Assembly: GCA_016180645.1 (NCBI GenBank)
Contig: JACPAV010000020.1
Location: forward strand, 54,818 to 118,817
Direction: 5' to 3'
Length of the DNA stretch: 64,000 bases
From: Nitrospirota bacterium
Lineage (GTDB): Bacteria > JACPQY01
The notes under the pieces were generated by a model that worked only from the letters and a program-made list of their open reading frames with translations, searched no databases and had not been told where the DNA came from. A program made the position numbers and the translations under genes. Positions within the stretch are counted from its first letter, which is position 1. Each line of letters opens with the position of its first letter. This document shows positions 9,611 through 16,905 of the stretch, one piece after another.

Positions 9611-9927
9611 GAAGAGGGGAAAAGGAACAGAGAAACAGAGGAAAAGAGCGGCAGTTTTGCGCGCGTGAGACTGGGAGGAACAGGGGGGGGAGAGGGGACA
9701 GAGGAACAGCTACCCCACCCACTCACCCTTTTGAGGGTGAGGGAGGGGACTAATACCTATACGGCAAGGAGGAGCAATGGGACGGAAGAGATAGGAACAC
9801 GGGGCGTGGGGCTATCGATGAACGCGGGGGGGACGGACAAGGAGGGGGTGGGCGCGGATCAGGGAGAACATGAAGAAGGGCTTTCCACCTTCAGTGTGAA
9901 AGCCCAACAAGGGGAAGGAGGAACGAA
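9611..9927. other. Leader region of the long plus-strand gene array
   Basis: Purine-rich and without a convincing gene. It holds a CTCACCC/GGGTGAG inverted repeat (about 9720-9741, the common CACCC-type palindrome) and an 8-bp GGGCTTTC/GAAAGCCC hairpin at 9878-9905, 22 bp before the first gene. A short frame (ATG 9819 to 9931) overlaps the next start by ATGA and could encode a leader peptide. Confidence 0.35.
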
Positions 9928-10311
9928 ATGAGAAAGTACGAGCTCTCGGTTTCCGAGGACCGTTACGGGGATCAGCACTGCATTGGCTTGGTTATTCGCA
10001 ACCGGGTGAACCACCAGCTGGTGGTGATATCCGGTTCTCGGCGAAAGCGAGGTGACCTGTGGATCTCGGTGAGTGCGTCGCCCGCGTCGCTTCTTGCGGT
10101 GAAGACGGCGTCAAGTCTGGAGACGTCGAAGAATGGGTACGAGGAGGGGATGTGCCGGTTCGAGTTCAGGGGGACGGTGGATCCACGGGCGAAGAAGTTT
10201 CGCCATGCGGTGCTGTTTGTGGCGCGGAAGCTTCTCGGTCTTGAGGGGGTTCAGCCAAGTGTCCGGAGTGGGCGGATGGTGACGGCGGAGCCGGCGCTGC
10301 GCGCCGCCTAA
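9928..10311 (+). CDS. Hypothetical protein, first gene of the plus-strand array
   Basis: 127 residues with SD AAGGAGG before the ATG. Beta-rich, with positively charged stretches; no recognised family. Only 9 bp separate it from the HAD-like gene, so they are probably co-transcribed. Confidence 0.6.
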   Translation: MRKYELSVSEDRYGDQHCIGLVIRNRVNHQLVVISGSRRKRGDLWISVSASPASLLAVKTASSLETSKNGYEEGMCRFEFRGTVDPRAKKFRHAVLFVARKLLGLEGVQPSVRSGRMVTAEPALRAA

Positions 10312-10320
10312 GGGGTTTGG

Positions 10321-10791
10321 ATGTCGAGGCGTCCTGTTTTGTATCTCGACATCGATGGGGTGATCCTGACCGAGGAGAAGGGTGGTGACGAACGTATCAG
10401 GCCCGGTGTCGCGGAGTTCCTGACGTGGGCGACGGCGCACATGGAGGTCATTCTGCTGACGTGCTGGCAGGAGAAGGAGATCCGCGGGAAGCTTGCGCCG
10501 CGTCTTGAGGCTTTGGGTGTTTCGACGGGCGACATTGGGGTGGCGCCGTGGGGTGTGTTGAAGACGGATGCCATGGATTTCTCGCGGACGTGGTTCAGGG
10601 TTGACGACCACGTAGAGCCAGCGGAGTGGACCGTTGTTGAGGGACACGGCGCGGCAGACCGGATGATCGTGGTGGATGCCACGGACGACGAGCAGCTGGC
10701 GCGTGCGTTCGACAGGGTGCGCGTGGGCGTGGAAATTGAAGTGCGTGGCGGCGTGGAAGGACACGCGAGAACTGCTGTAGCCCTTGGCTAG
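10321..10791 (+). CDS. HAD-like hydrolase
   Basis: 156 residues. Motif I DIDGVIL near the N-terminus (LYLDIDGVI) gives the nucleophile/acid aspartate pair; motif II is probably ILLTCW; a late VDATDDEQ may supply motif IV acids. The size and the RPGVAEFLTWA segment fit small phosphatases such as the HAD domains of RNA-repair or tRNA-processing enzymes, but the substrate cannot be read from the sequence. The stop is followed directly by the structured-RNA candidate at 10792. Confidence 0.7.
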   Translation: MSRRPVLYLDIDGVILTEEKGGDERIRPGVAEFLTWATAHMEVILLTCWQEKEIRGKLAPRLEALGVSTGDIGVAPWGVLKTDAMDFSRTWFRVDDHVEPAEWTVVEGHGAADRMIVVDATDDEQLARAFDRVRVGVEIEVRGGVEGHARTAVALG

Positions 10792-10998
10792 GTGTGAGCA
10801 GTCCCGAGATCTGAAACCGAGGGGAGCCGGTATCAAGGCCGGTCCGCGCATGAGGGTTTGGAGCGGGTGGCCGCGTGGAAGGACATGCTGAGGCCTCCAA
10901 CGAGGTCGAAACCCCGCTAAGCCCGAGGGTAAGCGCCTGTGAAAGTATCGGGCACTGAACAATGGACGAACCCGTATCAAGCCGGGTCCAGCCGCTCC
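10792..10998 (+). ncRNA. Candidate structured RNA of unassigned class
   Basis: No open frame fits this gap. Two hairpins share almost the same 8-nt loop but have different, compensating stems: GCCGG-TATCAAGG-CCGGT (10826-10843) and ACCCG-TATCAAGC-CGGGT (10970-10987), both flanked by GA and CC. Further pairings: GGAGCGG (10859-10865) with CCGCTCC (10992-10998), GCCCGA (10921-10926) with TCGGGC (10948-10953), and GGGTTT (10853-10858) with AAACCC (10909-10914). A G-U pair in the first stem becomes a mismatch on the opposite strand, which favours plus-strand transcription. A GTGTG start recalls group II introns and the hairpins recall HEARO/omega-type RNAs, but neither class can be confirmed. Confidence 0.45.
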
Positions 10999-11016
10999 AT
11001 AAATTACATCGAGCCT

Positions 11017-11301
11017 TCATTCCTCCTGGAAAGTGAATCCCACCCACCGCGCGAATGCCGGGGGCGCGTCTGCCGAGAGGTGGATGCGTCCCCGAGGCAT
11101 TCCTTGGGAGACGGGTAGGGCGGTGAAGGAGGAGGCCTGTTCGAAGGCCGTGCACTGCCGAAAGTCTAACGAGAGAAGGACGGTCATGACCAAGGGGCAT
11201 TGAAGCGTGTCCGCGCGTCCCCTGGGAGTCACCAGCGCGCAAGGTGAGACGATCGCGATAGGGTTTTCGGACCCCGATTGTTTCCCAGCTTCGAGAATCA
11301 C
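11017..11301 (-). CDS. Hypothetical minus-strand protein
   Basis: 94 residues from a GTG at 11301. Balanced amino-acid composition (for example VMTVLLSLDFRQCTAFE), unlike typical shadow frames in this DNA, and no other frame here looks better. No family was recognised. It converges on the RNA candidate. It could be the remnant of a longer gene because a stop lies just upstream of the start. Confidence 0.35.
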   Translation of the reverse strand: MILEAGKQSGSENPIAIVSPCALVTPRGRADTLQCPLVMTVLLSLDFRQCTAFEQASSFTALPVSQGMPRGRIHLSADAPPAFARWVGFTFQEE

Positions 11302-11414
11302 GACGGTCTGCTACGCCTCGATTGGGACGAAGGGGTCGAGGTGGGGCAGGCCGATTCGTTTCATGTTTGGGGTCCGCTTCGGGGGGGCCAACTGCTTTCA
11401 CTGGAGGGTGCGTC

Positions 11415-11570
11415 ATGCGGAGAAGTTGGTTGTTCCGTTTCTTGCGCCGGCAGTGGGCGCGCGTGGAATGGCTGGTGATCGGCGTGGAAGTGTGGATGTT
11501 GGCCCGACCGATGGAAAGGAGACGTCATGTGCACGTGTGGACACGAGCGGGGCGAGCACAGCCCGCTTGA
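11415..11570 (+). CDS. Small basic protein
   Basis: 51 residues, rich in Arg and Trp (MRRSWLFRFLRRQWARVEW), with SD GGAGGG before the ATG. It overlaps the next gene in another frame. Possibly a membrane-associated amphipathic peptide; function unknown. Confidence 0.4.
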   Translation: MRRSWLFRFLRRQWARVEWLVIGVEVWMLARPMERRRHVHVWTRAGRAQPA

Positions 11571-11643
11571 GGGCTGGTGCTGGGTGATGGGGTGTCCATG
11601 CGGCGTCTTTCTGTCGATGTGGGCCGGAGTGGAGTGGGCGTGA
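11527..11643 (+). CDS. Tiny CxCGH zinc-binding protein
   Basis: 38 residues starting MCTCGHERGEH and later CWVMGCPCGVF: a CxC-G-H...H...C...CxC arrangement fit for one zinc ion. SD AAAGGAG is 5 nt from the ATG. It resembles the N-terminus of the protein at 17844 (MCVCGHERHEH), so the window has two members of this small family. The stop overlaps the next start (TGATG). Confidence 0.5.
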   Translation: MCTCGHERGEHSPLEGWCWVMGCPCGVFLSMWAGVEWA

Positions 11644-11846
11644 TGGGAGCGAGGGTTGAGCGATACGACGGGAGCCGGTTCTGGGCCGTGTATGACGCGG
11701 CGGGAGAGCTCGTATGCGTGACCGTGTACAAGAAGGGGGCGCTGGAGGTGGCGCGGCGGCTGGGGAGCCCCGAAATGGTCGGGGGGCAGGGGCGGGTTCC
11801 AAGCGTGGGCGGTGAACTGGAGGAGGTGAACAATGGCGGACATTGA
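11643..11846 (+). CDS. Hypothetical protein
   Basis: 67 residues, starting in a TGATG overlap with the preceding gene (MGARVERYDGSRFWAVYD). Reads like a small beta domain; no family recognised. It overlaps the next gene by 14 nt. Confidence 0.5.
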   Translation: MGARVERYDGSRFWAVYDAAGELVCVTVYKKGALEVARRLGSPEMVGGQGRVPSVGGELEEVNNGGH

Positions 11847-12090
11847 GGATGCATCAGCTGAGATGGGGAGTGCGCTCAGTTCGCTGTGTCAAGCCCTGTC
11901 GAACTGGGAGAAGGCCACCGGGACAAGGTCGGTGGTCGTACTGCGTGCGCAGGGGGGGCGCACCCTGCGTCTCTTGGATGGAAAGGCGGTCAACCTGAAG
12001 ACGATCAGCGATGAGGAGCTGTTTGAGTTGGTTCAGCCGCGAGGATCATCGACCGGTGACCGAACGGGATCGCAGGAGGGCGCTGAATGA
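11833..12090 (+). CDS. Hypothetical protein
   Basis: 85 residues. A helical N-terminal half is followed by RTLRLLDGKAVNLKTISDEE, which looks like a small beta-hairpin plus helix. SD GGAGGTG precedes the ATG. The stop overlaps the macro-domain start by ATGA. Confidence 0.55.
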   Translation: MADIEDASAEMGSALSSLCQALSNWEKATGTRSVVVLRAQGGRTLRLLDGKAVNLKTISDEELFELVQPRGSSTGDRTGSQEGAE

Positions 12091-12683
12091 TTGAAGTTGT
12101 TGGCGACCTGTTCGACCAGGAGGCGGACGCCATCTGTCTGACGACCAACGGGTTTGTGAAGGCGAACGGCGAAGCGGTGATGGGGCGCGGCTGCGCCAAG
12201 CAGGCGGCGGATCTCTGGCCGGAACTGCCAGGGATGCTGGGTTCGCGCATTCAGAAGGAGGGGGTGCGGGTTACGCTCCTATCTGAGCAGGTTGTAGGCA
12301 CGCCTGGAGGCGTGCTGGGCAGGTTCCGGACGCCGTACCACGTCGTGGCATTTCCCGTGAAGCCTGACCGGTGGATGAGCACAGGTTCGAATGTCGTGAG
12401 CCACCTGCGTAGTCGCTTCCATCGGGGAGCGATGGTGCCGGGGTGGGCACTCAAGGCGCTGCCGAGTCTGATCGATCAATCGGCAAAGCAGCTCCGAAGC
12501 CTCACGGAGGTGATGGGGTGGCGGCGGGTGGTGTTGCCGAGACCCGGTTGCGGAGCAGGGGAACTCGGGTGGGAGGAAGTTCGACAGATTCTCAACCGAC
12601 ACCTGGATGATCGGTTCGAGTCGATTACGTTCGGTGGCAACGGGAGAAACGGGAAGTCAGATGGCGCAGCGGCTGTACTGTGA
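12087..12683 (+). CDS. Macro domain protein
   Basis: 198 residues. The start IEVVGDLFDQEADAICLTTN matches macro domains, which bind or hydrolyse ADP-ribose derivatives: a GDLF strand-loop, then the conserved Asn in TTNG, a MGRGCAKQA glycine loop and a late GCGAGELGW loop. Possible roles are removal of ADP-ribose from proteins or nucleic acid, or handling NAD-derived products; the substrate is not shown. It overlaps both neighbours and is probably coupled to them. Confidence 0.8.
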   Translation: MIEVVGDLFDQEADAICLTTNGFVKANGEAVMGRGCAKQAADLWPELPGMLGSRIQKEGVRVTLLSEQVVGTPGGVLGRFRTPYHVVAFPVKPDRWMSTGSNVVSHLRSRFHRGAMVPGWALKALPSLIDQSAKQLRSLTEVMGWRRVVLPRPGCGAGELGWEEVRQILNRHLDDRFESITFGGNGRNGKSDGAAAVL

Positions 12684-13065
12684 CGGGAGCTGCCTCGGGA
12701 ATCCGGGTGGACCGATGGGGATCGGGATCGTTGTGGTCGACAGGCGCCCTTCCCGGCTCTCCGAGATATCGGAGTCCTACCCGGAGGGAACGAACAACCT
12801 GGCGGAGCTTCTGGCGCTGCACAAAGCAGCGGAAATCGCGCCTCGCGGGTCCGAGATTTACACCGACTCCGACTGGGCGCGGGGCGTTGTCACACTGGCA
12901 TGGAAGGTGAAATCACACGCGGGTCTCGTCAGCGAGACCCGGCGGCTGGTCATGGAGAAACAGCTCGTGGTGAAGCGTGTACCCGGGCACAGCGGAAATA
13001 CGTTCAACGATCGCGCGGACTTCCTCGCGCGGGAGGCCGCGGAGTCGCAAAAGAGGGCGGCGTAG
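12661..13065 (+). CDS. Ribonuclease HI family protein
   Basis: 134 residues. Catalytic acids are visible: Asp8 (YCDGSC), Glu49 (NNLAELLAL), Asp69 (YTDSD) and Asp120 (NDRADFLA), with His110 in GHSGN. It would cleave RNA in RNA-DNA hybrids, for instance primers during replication of the element. The ATG at 12661 is chosen because the domain begins at once; it overlaps the macro gene by 23 nt. Confidence 0.9.
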   Translation: MAQRLYCDGSCLGNPGGPMGIGIVVVDRRPSRLSEISESYPEGTNNLAELLALHKAAEIAPRGSEIYTDSDWARGVVTLAWKVKSHAGLVSETRRLVMEKQLVVKRVPGHSGNTFNDRADFLAREAAESQKRAA

Positions 13066-13069
13066 ACAG

Positions 13070-13160
13070 GAGCAATGAGTCCTGAGCAATGAGCAATGAG
13101 TTTCGGAGAGGAAGGAATGGGTCTCTTCACTCGTTGCCCGTTGCTCGGCACTCGTTGCTT
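13070..13160. repeat. Imperfect inverted repeat with GAGCAATGAG arms
   Basis: The left arm 13070-13100 repeats GCAATGAG three times; the right arm 13130-13160 carries its complement (CTCGTTGC three times). The transcript would form a long imperfect hairpin between the RNase H gene and the next start. Confidence 0.65.
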
Positions 13161-13181
13161 TCTCATAAGGAGGAGTAAGCG

Positions 13182-13880
13182 ATGGAGGCACTGGCGCGTG
13201 ACTTGGTGCGGTTGACCGTCGGAGTCGCGGCGGAAGCGGCCGCGGTATCGGTGGTCGGACTCAGGTTCGCGCGGACGAAGCTGTCCGAGCGGGCGAGGCG
13301 TAGCAAGGAGGCCGGGTCGGCCATCCTGGCCGCTTCCGGCACCGCTTCCGCGTCCTGCGGGCGGAAGGCGGGGCTTCCGGCCGTGCGAGCGTCGGGGGCA
13401 TCCGCGATGGACGCCGAGGGAAAGTGGCGCCGGATCGAAAGTGAGGCCCGAGCAGGCAGGCGCGGCGAACGTGCCGATCCGCGCCGGACAACGAGTGCGG
13501 GGAACGAGTGGGAACGCAAAACGGAGGTTACGCTGATGAAAGTCGCATGTGCGATTCTGTTGGAGGTCTTCCTATTGGCGTCCGTGGTGTGGATGTACAA
13601 CGCGACCATGCCGGAGTACGGACAGACGGGGGCTATCGTGGCGTGCAGCGTGCACGGGCTCCTTGTTGTGCCGTCAACGACGCTGGCCATCATATGGCTG
13701 GTGCGCGAGCGGGGGCGGCGCCCGGGGGGAGGCGGCGGGCGTCGGGGTCCGAGGACCGAGCCGTCCCTTTCGCTCCGCTCCAGGGACGACGAGATGAAAA
13801 ACCATGGGAGCCTTGCGTCGAGGCCGGAGCGGGCGGCGGGCGACAATGTCCTTGCGTTCGAACGACTGACCGGAACGTAG
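13182..13880 (+). CDS. Membrane protein with two embedded repeats
   Basis: 232 residues if read from 13182 (SD AAGGAGGAG). An internal in-frame ATG at 13536 also has a good SD (GGAGG, 9 nt spacing) and begins MKVACAILLEVFLLASVVW, so a separate 114-residue membrane protein may start there. Two hydrophobic helices lie at about residues 119-140 and 148-172. Repeat B2 (13310-13370) and repeat A1 (13761-13820) are both read in frame. No family recognised; the region between the repeats looks poorly conserved in kind. Confidence 0.45.
   Translation: MEALARDLVRLTVGVAAEAAAVSVVGLRFARTKLSERARRSKEAGSAILAASGTASASCGRKAGLPAVRASGASAMDAEGKWRRIESEARAGRRGERADPRRTTSAGNEWERKTEVTLMKVACAILLEVFLLASVVWMYNATMPEYGQTGAIVACSVHGLLVVPSTTLAIIWLVRERGRRPGGGGGRRGPRTEPSLSLRSRDDEMKNHGSLASRPERAAGDNVLAFERLTGT
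13310..13370. repeat. Repeat family B, copy 2
   Basis: GGCCGGGTCGGCCATCCTGG followed by the CTTCCGGCACCGCTTCCGC core. It matches 8206-8266 and the ends of 39724-39862. Confidence 0.75.
13761..13820. repeat. Repeat family A, copy 1
   Basis: CGCTCCGCTCCAGGGACGAC, then GAGATGAAAAACCATGGG, then CCTTGCGTCG. Read in frame as a DDEMKNH-type peptide. Confidence 0.8.
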
Positions 13881-14009
13881 GCCGAAGACGACGAGGACCT
13901 CGGGCGCGAGAAGCGAGCGCACGAGCGCGGTAAAGCTTCAAACAAGTCAGTCGGCTGCATGGCGGCCGATGAACAGACCGACGAACATCGGAGAAAGGAG
14001 GTGATGTCT

Positions 14010-14390
14010 ATGTTGATGGTATCGGGTACTGGGAGACTCACGGCGAAGCCGGAGCTTCGTTACAGCGGGGCGGGCAAGGCCGTCGCGACGTTTCGCGTCG
14101 CGGTGAACGAGCTGATTCCCGGCAAGAAGGACCCCGTCGCGAGCTTTTTCAACGTGGTCAGTTTCGGCAAAGCGGCCGAGCGACACGCCGAAAAGATCGA
14201 GAAGGGCCAACTGGTCGAGGTGCACGGGCGTCTGCGTGAGAACCGGTACGTGAAGGACGGGCAGAAGCGCAGCCGAGTCGAGATCGTGGCGCTAAGCGTC
14301 ATGCGTCTCTCGAAAAACGGCAACGGCAATGGCAACGGCCACACGGCCGAGCCGCCCACGGAACAGGATCTTCCGGTCGAGCCGGAGTAG
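14010..14390 (+). CDS. ssb: Single-stranded DNA-binding protein
   Basis: 126 residues with an OB-fold: SGTGRLTAKPELRYSGAG, ATFRVAVNE, FFNVVSFGKAAE and VHGRLRENRYVKDG are typical SSB strands. It protects ssDNA during replication and repair. The ATG at 14010 sits 8 nt from the SD AAGGAGG; the ATG at 14004 would be too close. The C-terminus is NGNGNGNG followed by EQDLPVEPE and lacks the acidic DDDIPF tip that normally recruits partner proteins. That tip appears instead on the protein at 15090. Confidence 0.93.
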   Translation: MLMVSGTGRLTAKPELRYSGAGKAVATFRVAVNELIPGKKDPVASFFNVVSFGKAAERHAEKIEKGQLVEVHGRLRENRYVKDGQKRSRVEIVALSVMRLSKNGNGNGNGHTAEPPTEQDLPVEPE

Positions 14391-14402
14391 TCGCAGAAGG
14401 TA

Positions 14403-14427
14403 GGGGGTCTCTCGATAAGGGACCCCC
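14403..14427 (+). terminator. Candidate terminator after ssb
   Basis: GGGGGTC and GACCCCC form a 7-bp stem around an 11-nt loop, starting 13 nt after the ssb stop. Only a weak T-containing tail follows. Confidence 0.5.
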
Positions 14428-14439
14428 CCTTCCGCTTCC

Positions 14440-14612
14440 AGCCTTCGCAGCCGCTGCTTCGGCGGAGTAGGCCCGCTCCAGGGACGATCCCCTTCGCTCC
14501 GCTTCGGCCCCCTCCGGGGACGGTGATTGGAAGGGCATGGGGATCGGCACCGGGACGACGACAGGAATCGATATGGGATCTTCGCGTCGCGAGATGAAAT
14601 GTCATGGGGTCC
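14440..14612. repeat. Compound repeat: family D copy 1 and a split family A copy
   Basis: 14440-14474 carries CCAGCCTTCGCAGCCGCTGC and GGCGGAGTAGGC (family D, also at 15910-15950 and 29608-29645). 14473-14612 contains two partial A units (CGCTCC...GGGACG, and GAGATGAAATGTCATGGGG with CCTTGCATCG) separated by unrelated bases. I see no gene between 14391 and 14728. Confidence 0.65.
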
Positions 14613-14728
14613 TTGCATCGCCCGCCGGCGCCACCGACAGGGAGGCGGAGCCAAGCCAGATGCAAAGCAGCCGGTCCGGCAGGTAGGGGACATGGCTGTG
14701 ACCGGCAAGGAAATCAAGGGAGGAGACC

Positions 14729-15073
14729 ATGGGAGTACATGCGGACATCATCGTGATTGGTCCGTTCATCCACCTGAAAAAGGAGGGTGCTCTGGTCTAC
14801 GGCCCGGAGCGGTACAAGGATGTGCCGGAGAACGCGCTCGTTATCGGGGCGGTTGCCGTAGCGGCGACATCGGAAGAATCCAGGCTCCTGGCCAGGATCT
14901 CGAATGTTGAGCCGTGGGACTTGGGGAACCATCGGGTGCTGCACCCGAGTGCGCCGCAAGCTGGGGAGCAGCATGAGGCGATCGGAGACGATGAGGCGCG
15001 GGTCGTCTACCACAGAATTCGGCGACTGGCCGGCAACCCGAAAACGGTGATGTGGTTCCGGCCGAGCGGGTAG
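14729..15073 (+). CDS. Hypothetical protein
   Basis: 114 residues (MGVHADIIVIGPFIHLKKEG), with SD GGGAGG before the ATG. The beginning resembles small phage proteins that mimic a cytosolic enzyme subunit fold, but no family can be named. It is followed after 16 bp by the next gene. Confidence 0.6.
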   Translation: MGVHADIIVIGPFIHLKKEGALVYGPERYKDVPENALVIGAVAVAATSEESRLLARISNVEPWDLGNHRVLHPSAPQAGEQHEAIGDDEARVVYHRIRRLAGNPKTVMWFRPSG

Positions 15074-15089
15074 AGAGGAGGATCACGCA

Positions 15090-15902
15090 ATGCTGACGCT
15101 CAAGGGCTACGGTGACTGGCTCTGTGATCGCGCATGGCTCGTGACCCAGGGAAGGCCCACTTTGCGGGGTGCCGTCGATCGAATGGTCGTGCTCAACCGG
15201 CACGCGCGGAGATCCTGGGCGCTTCATGCGGGCCTCATCTACGAGCTCAAGCGCGACCTCATTGAACTTCTCTACCTGCAGGGTCATGCGACGTCCGTAG
15301 GGATGGATCGCCAGACGCTGAAATGTCGCCGATGCGGCGGGTCAGGCAAGTACTTCCATGAGAGCCCGTCGAACCGGAACTGCTCGACACCAGCCATATC
15401 AACAGAGTGTCCGGGGTGCAGGTGCTGGAATTGCAGGGGCGGGATCTACGCGGAGCACCTCCTGTATCGCTTTGTATTTCGCGTGGACGGTATGACGGTG
15501 GTGTGGCACCAACCCGTGAACCTTGTCCGGTTCCAAGTGAAGGTCACGGATCATGGGGTGAACGCCTATGAAGCGGGTCCCGAGAATATGGGGGCGCGGG
15601 CCATAGACGTGAGACGGGGGCTGCTGATCGTGGAAAAGTTTCTGTACCGTGCCTGCGGGGCAAAGCGCGGACGCGTGGTGGCGGCGGTATACGAGAGAGG
15701 CCGGCCGGTATGGGAGCGGCTGGAGTCATGGGTCTGGGGCATCAAGGAAAGAATTTATCGCCTCTCAGTTTCCATCGGCAGGCGCATGGGAGGGTGGGGG
15801 AGAGATACAGCCCAGGATCCCACCACCTGCCACCAGGTCAAAGACCTGCCTTCCGGTCCGCCTGAGGCGGACAGGTGGTGGGATGATGAGATCCCCTTCT
15901 AG
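15090..15902 (+). CDS. Zinc-finger protein ending in an SSB-like DDEIPF tip
   Basis: 270 residues. A DnaJ-like zinc-binding region (CRRCGGSGKYF ... CPGCRCWNCRGG) lies at about residues 78-117. The rest is unrecognised, with an Arg-rich C-terminal part. The last residues WWDDEIPF copy the acidic tip normally found on SSB; the WWDD part is encoded by palindromic repeat C1. If exposed, it could compete for or replace SSB-tail contacts; this is inference. SD AGAGGAG lies before the ATG. Confidence 0.6.
   Translation: MLTLKGYGDWLCDRAWLVTQGRPTLRGAVDRMVVLNRHARRSWALHAGLIYELKRDLIELLYLQGHATSVGMDRQTLKCRRCGGSGKYFHESPSNRNCSTPAISTECPGCRCWNCRGGIYAEHLLYRFVFRVDGMTVVWHQPVNLVRFQVKVTDHGVNAYEAGPENMGARAIDVRRGLLIVEKFLYRACGAKRGRVVAAVYERGRPVWERLESWVWGIKERIYRLSVSIGRRMGGWGRDTAQDPTTCHQVKDLPSGPPEADRWWDDEIPF
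15816..15886. repeat. Repeat family C (palindromic), copy 1
   Basis: GATCCCACCACCTG on the left and CAGGTGGTGGGATGAT on the right form the terminal inverted arms of a ~70-bp unit. It lies in the last codons of the preceding gene. Confidence 0.8.
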
Positions 15903-15909
15903 GGCTGGG

Positions 15910-15950
15910 GGAGCCTACTCCGCAGAAGCATCCGCTTCTGCTGCGAAGGT
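15910..15950. repeat. Repeat family D, copy 2 (inverted)
   Basis: GCCTACTCCGCAGAAG ... CTGCGAAGGTTGG is the reverse complement of the D consensus, with an extended centre. Intergenic. Confidence 0.6.
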
Positions 15951-16021
15951 TGGAACGTGTAGGGGCATCAAGCGGTCAAATCGATGGTCGCCCAGAAAAT
16001 TACAGTGAAGGAGGTCGCATT

Positions 16022-16600
16022 ATGTTGACAGGAACAGTGCTCGCCGTCGAGGGCCAGGTGACGGCGGGAAGCGTGAAACAGCAGGACATCCTGCTCCGAG
16101 ACGAAAAGGGGACCAAACGCCGGCTCCGGCTCGTGGGTACGAAGGCGTTCGGGAAGACACTGGAAGGCCAAACCATCAAGGCCGACGGGTTCAAGGTGGT
16201 GGAGGGCCGGATCCTGATGGGTCCGGGCGGAAAACTGACCCTGATCCACGGCGGGAAGGACAGCGTCGGGGCAAGCGCCAAGCCGGAGCAGCCGAAGGCT
16301 CCCGAGGCGCCGCGGCGATCCCCGCTGGAAAAGGCGTTCGAAGTGATGGACACCTGCACCGAAGAGGCCCGAAAACTCCTCGGGGAGATGCAGGTCACCA
16401 CGGGGACGCTCGTATCCATGGGGATCACGATGGCGATCTACGCGTTCAAACACCGATCGAGCGGGAGGACCGCACAGGAGCTCATGAAGGAATCCCTCGA
16501 CAGGGCCAAGACCCTCGCCGCGAAGTACTCCCTGTGCGATGATGACGTCGTGAAGCTTGCGGACAGCGCCTTCGTGACGGTTACGAGAAATCCCGGGTAG
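16022..16600 (+). CDS. Hypothetical protein with OB-like N-terminus and helical C-terminus
   Basis: 192 residues; SD AAGGAGG is 8 nt from the ATG at 16022. Residues 1-75 are beta-rich (GTVLAVEGQVTAGSVKQQDI ... LEGQTIKADGFKV), reminiscent of an OB-like barrel, then a Pro/Ala linker, then about 100 helical residues. An ssDNA or RNA binder is conceivable from its place near ssb, but no family was recognised. Confidence 0.6.
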   Translation: MLTGTVLAVEGQVTAGSVKQQDILLRDEKGTKRRLRLVGTKAFGKTLEGQTIKADGFKVVEGRILMGPGGKLTLIHGGKDSVGASAKPEQPKAPEAPRRSPLEKAFEVMDTCTEEARKLLGEMQVTTGTLVSMGITMAIYAFKHRSSGRTAQELMKESLDRAKTLAAKYSLCDDDVVKLADSAFVTVTRNPG

Positions 16601-16689
16601 GACGGGACTCGGGAAGAGACTCGTCCGGAGTGCGGGGACGCACGCCGGGGTCAGTCACATTTTGTGTTCGGTCCCATGGAAGGGGCCGG

Positions 16690-16850
16690 GCACGCCCCGC
16701 ACCAATCCTTGCGACCATCCATTCTTGGGCGAGGTGTGCAGCCGACCAGGCGGCTCTATGCTCTGCGAAGCGCTACGCATAGCAGAGTCGCCTTCCCACT
16801 GTCCGCTTGGGAAAGGTATTCGTCGGGATTGGTGCGGGGCACGCACCTTC
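16690..16850. mobile_element. MITE-like element F, copy 1
   Basis: The ends GCCCCGCACCAATCC and GGATTGGTGCGGGGC are terminal inverted repeats of at least 15 bp. The interior (CATCCATTCTTGGGCGAGG; CTTCCCACTGTCCGCTTGGG) is nearly identical, in opposite orientation, to 54427-54545. This copy has a further ~35-bp palindromic insertion (CTCTGCG...GCAGAG family) at about 16752-16790. No transposase is present, so it would be non-autonomous. Confidence 0.75.
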
Positions 16851-16905
16851 CAAACGTGAGCCGGCGTCCCGTGGGAACCACTTCCTGTGGGACCGGTCGC
16901 AGGTT

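Noticed and set aside
9665-9931. Plus-strand open frame upstream of the first array gene
   Set aside because: Low-complexity Gly/Glu composition, no SD, and it includes the CACCC palindrome; at most the last ~36 codons could be a leader peptide.
10792-11010. Complete group II intron
   Set aside because: GTGTG at the start is suggestive, but no domain V hairpin, no AY end and no reverse transcriptase were found.
10792-11010. HEARO/omega RNA with IscB or IsrB
   Set aside because: No HNH/RuvC-type open frame lies on either side, and the RNA class could not be verified from the sequence alone.
13163-14041. Long minus-strand open frame of 292 codons
   Set aside because: Antisense to the membrane protein and ssb start; Arg/Ser/Pro-rich composition typical of shadow frames in GC-rich DNA, and ssb is certain.
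14527-14910. Plus-strand open frame overlapping the start of the gene at 14729
   Set aside because: Its first part is repeat sequence and the second part is out of phase with the better gene that has an SD at 14729.
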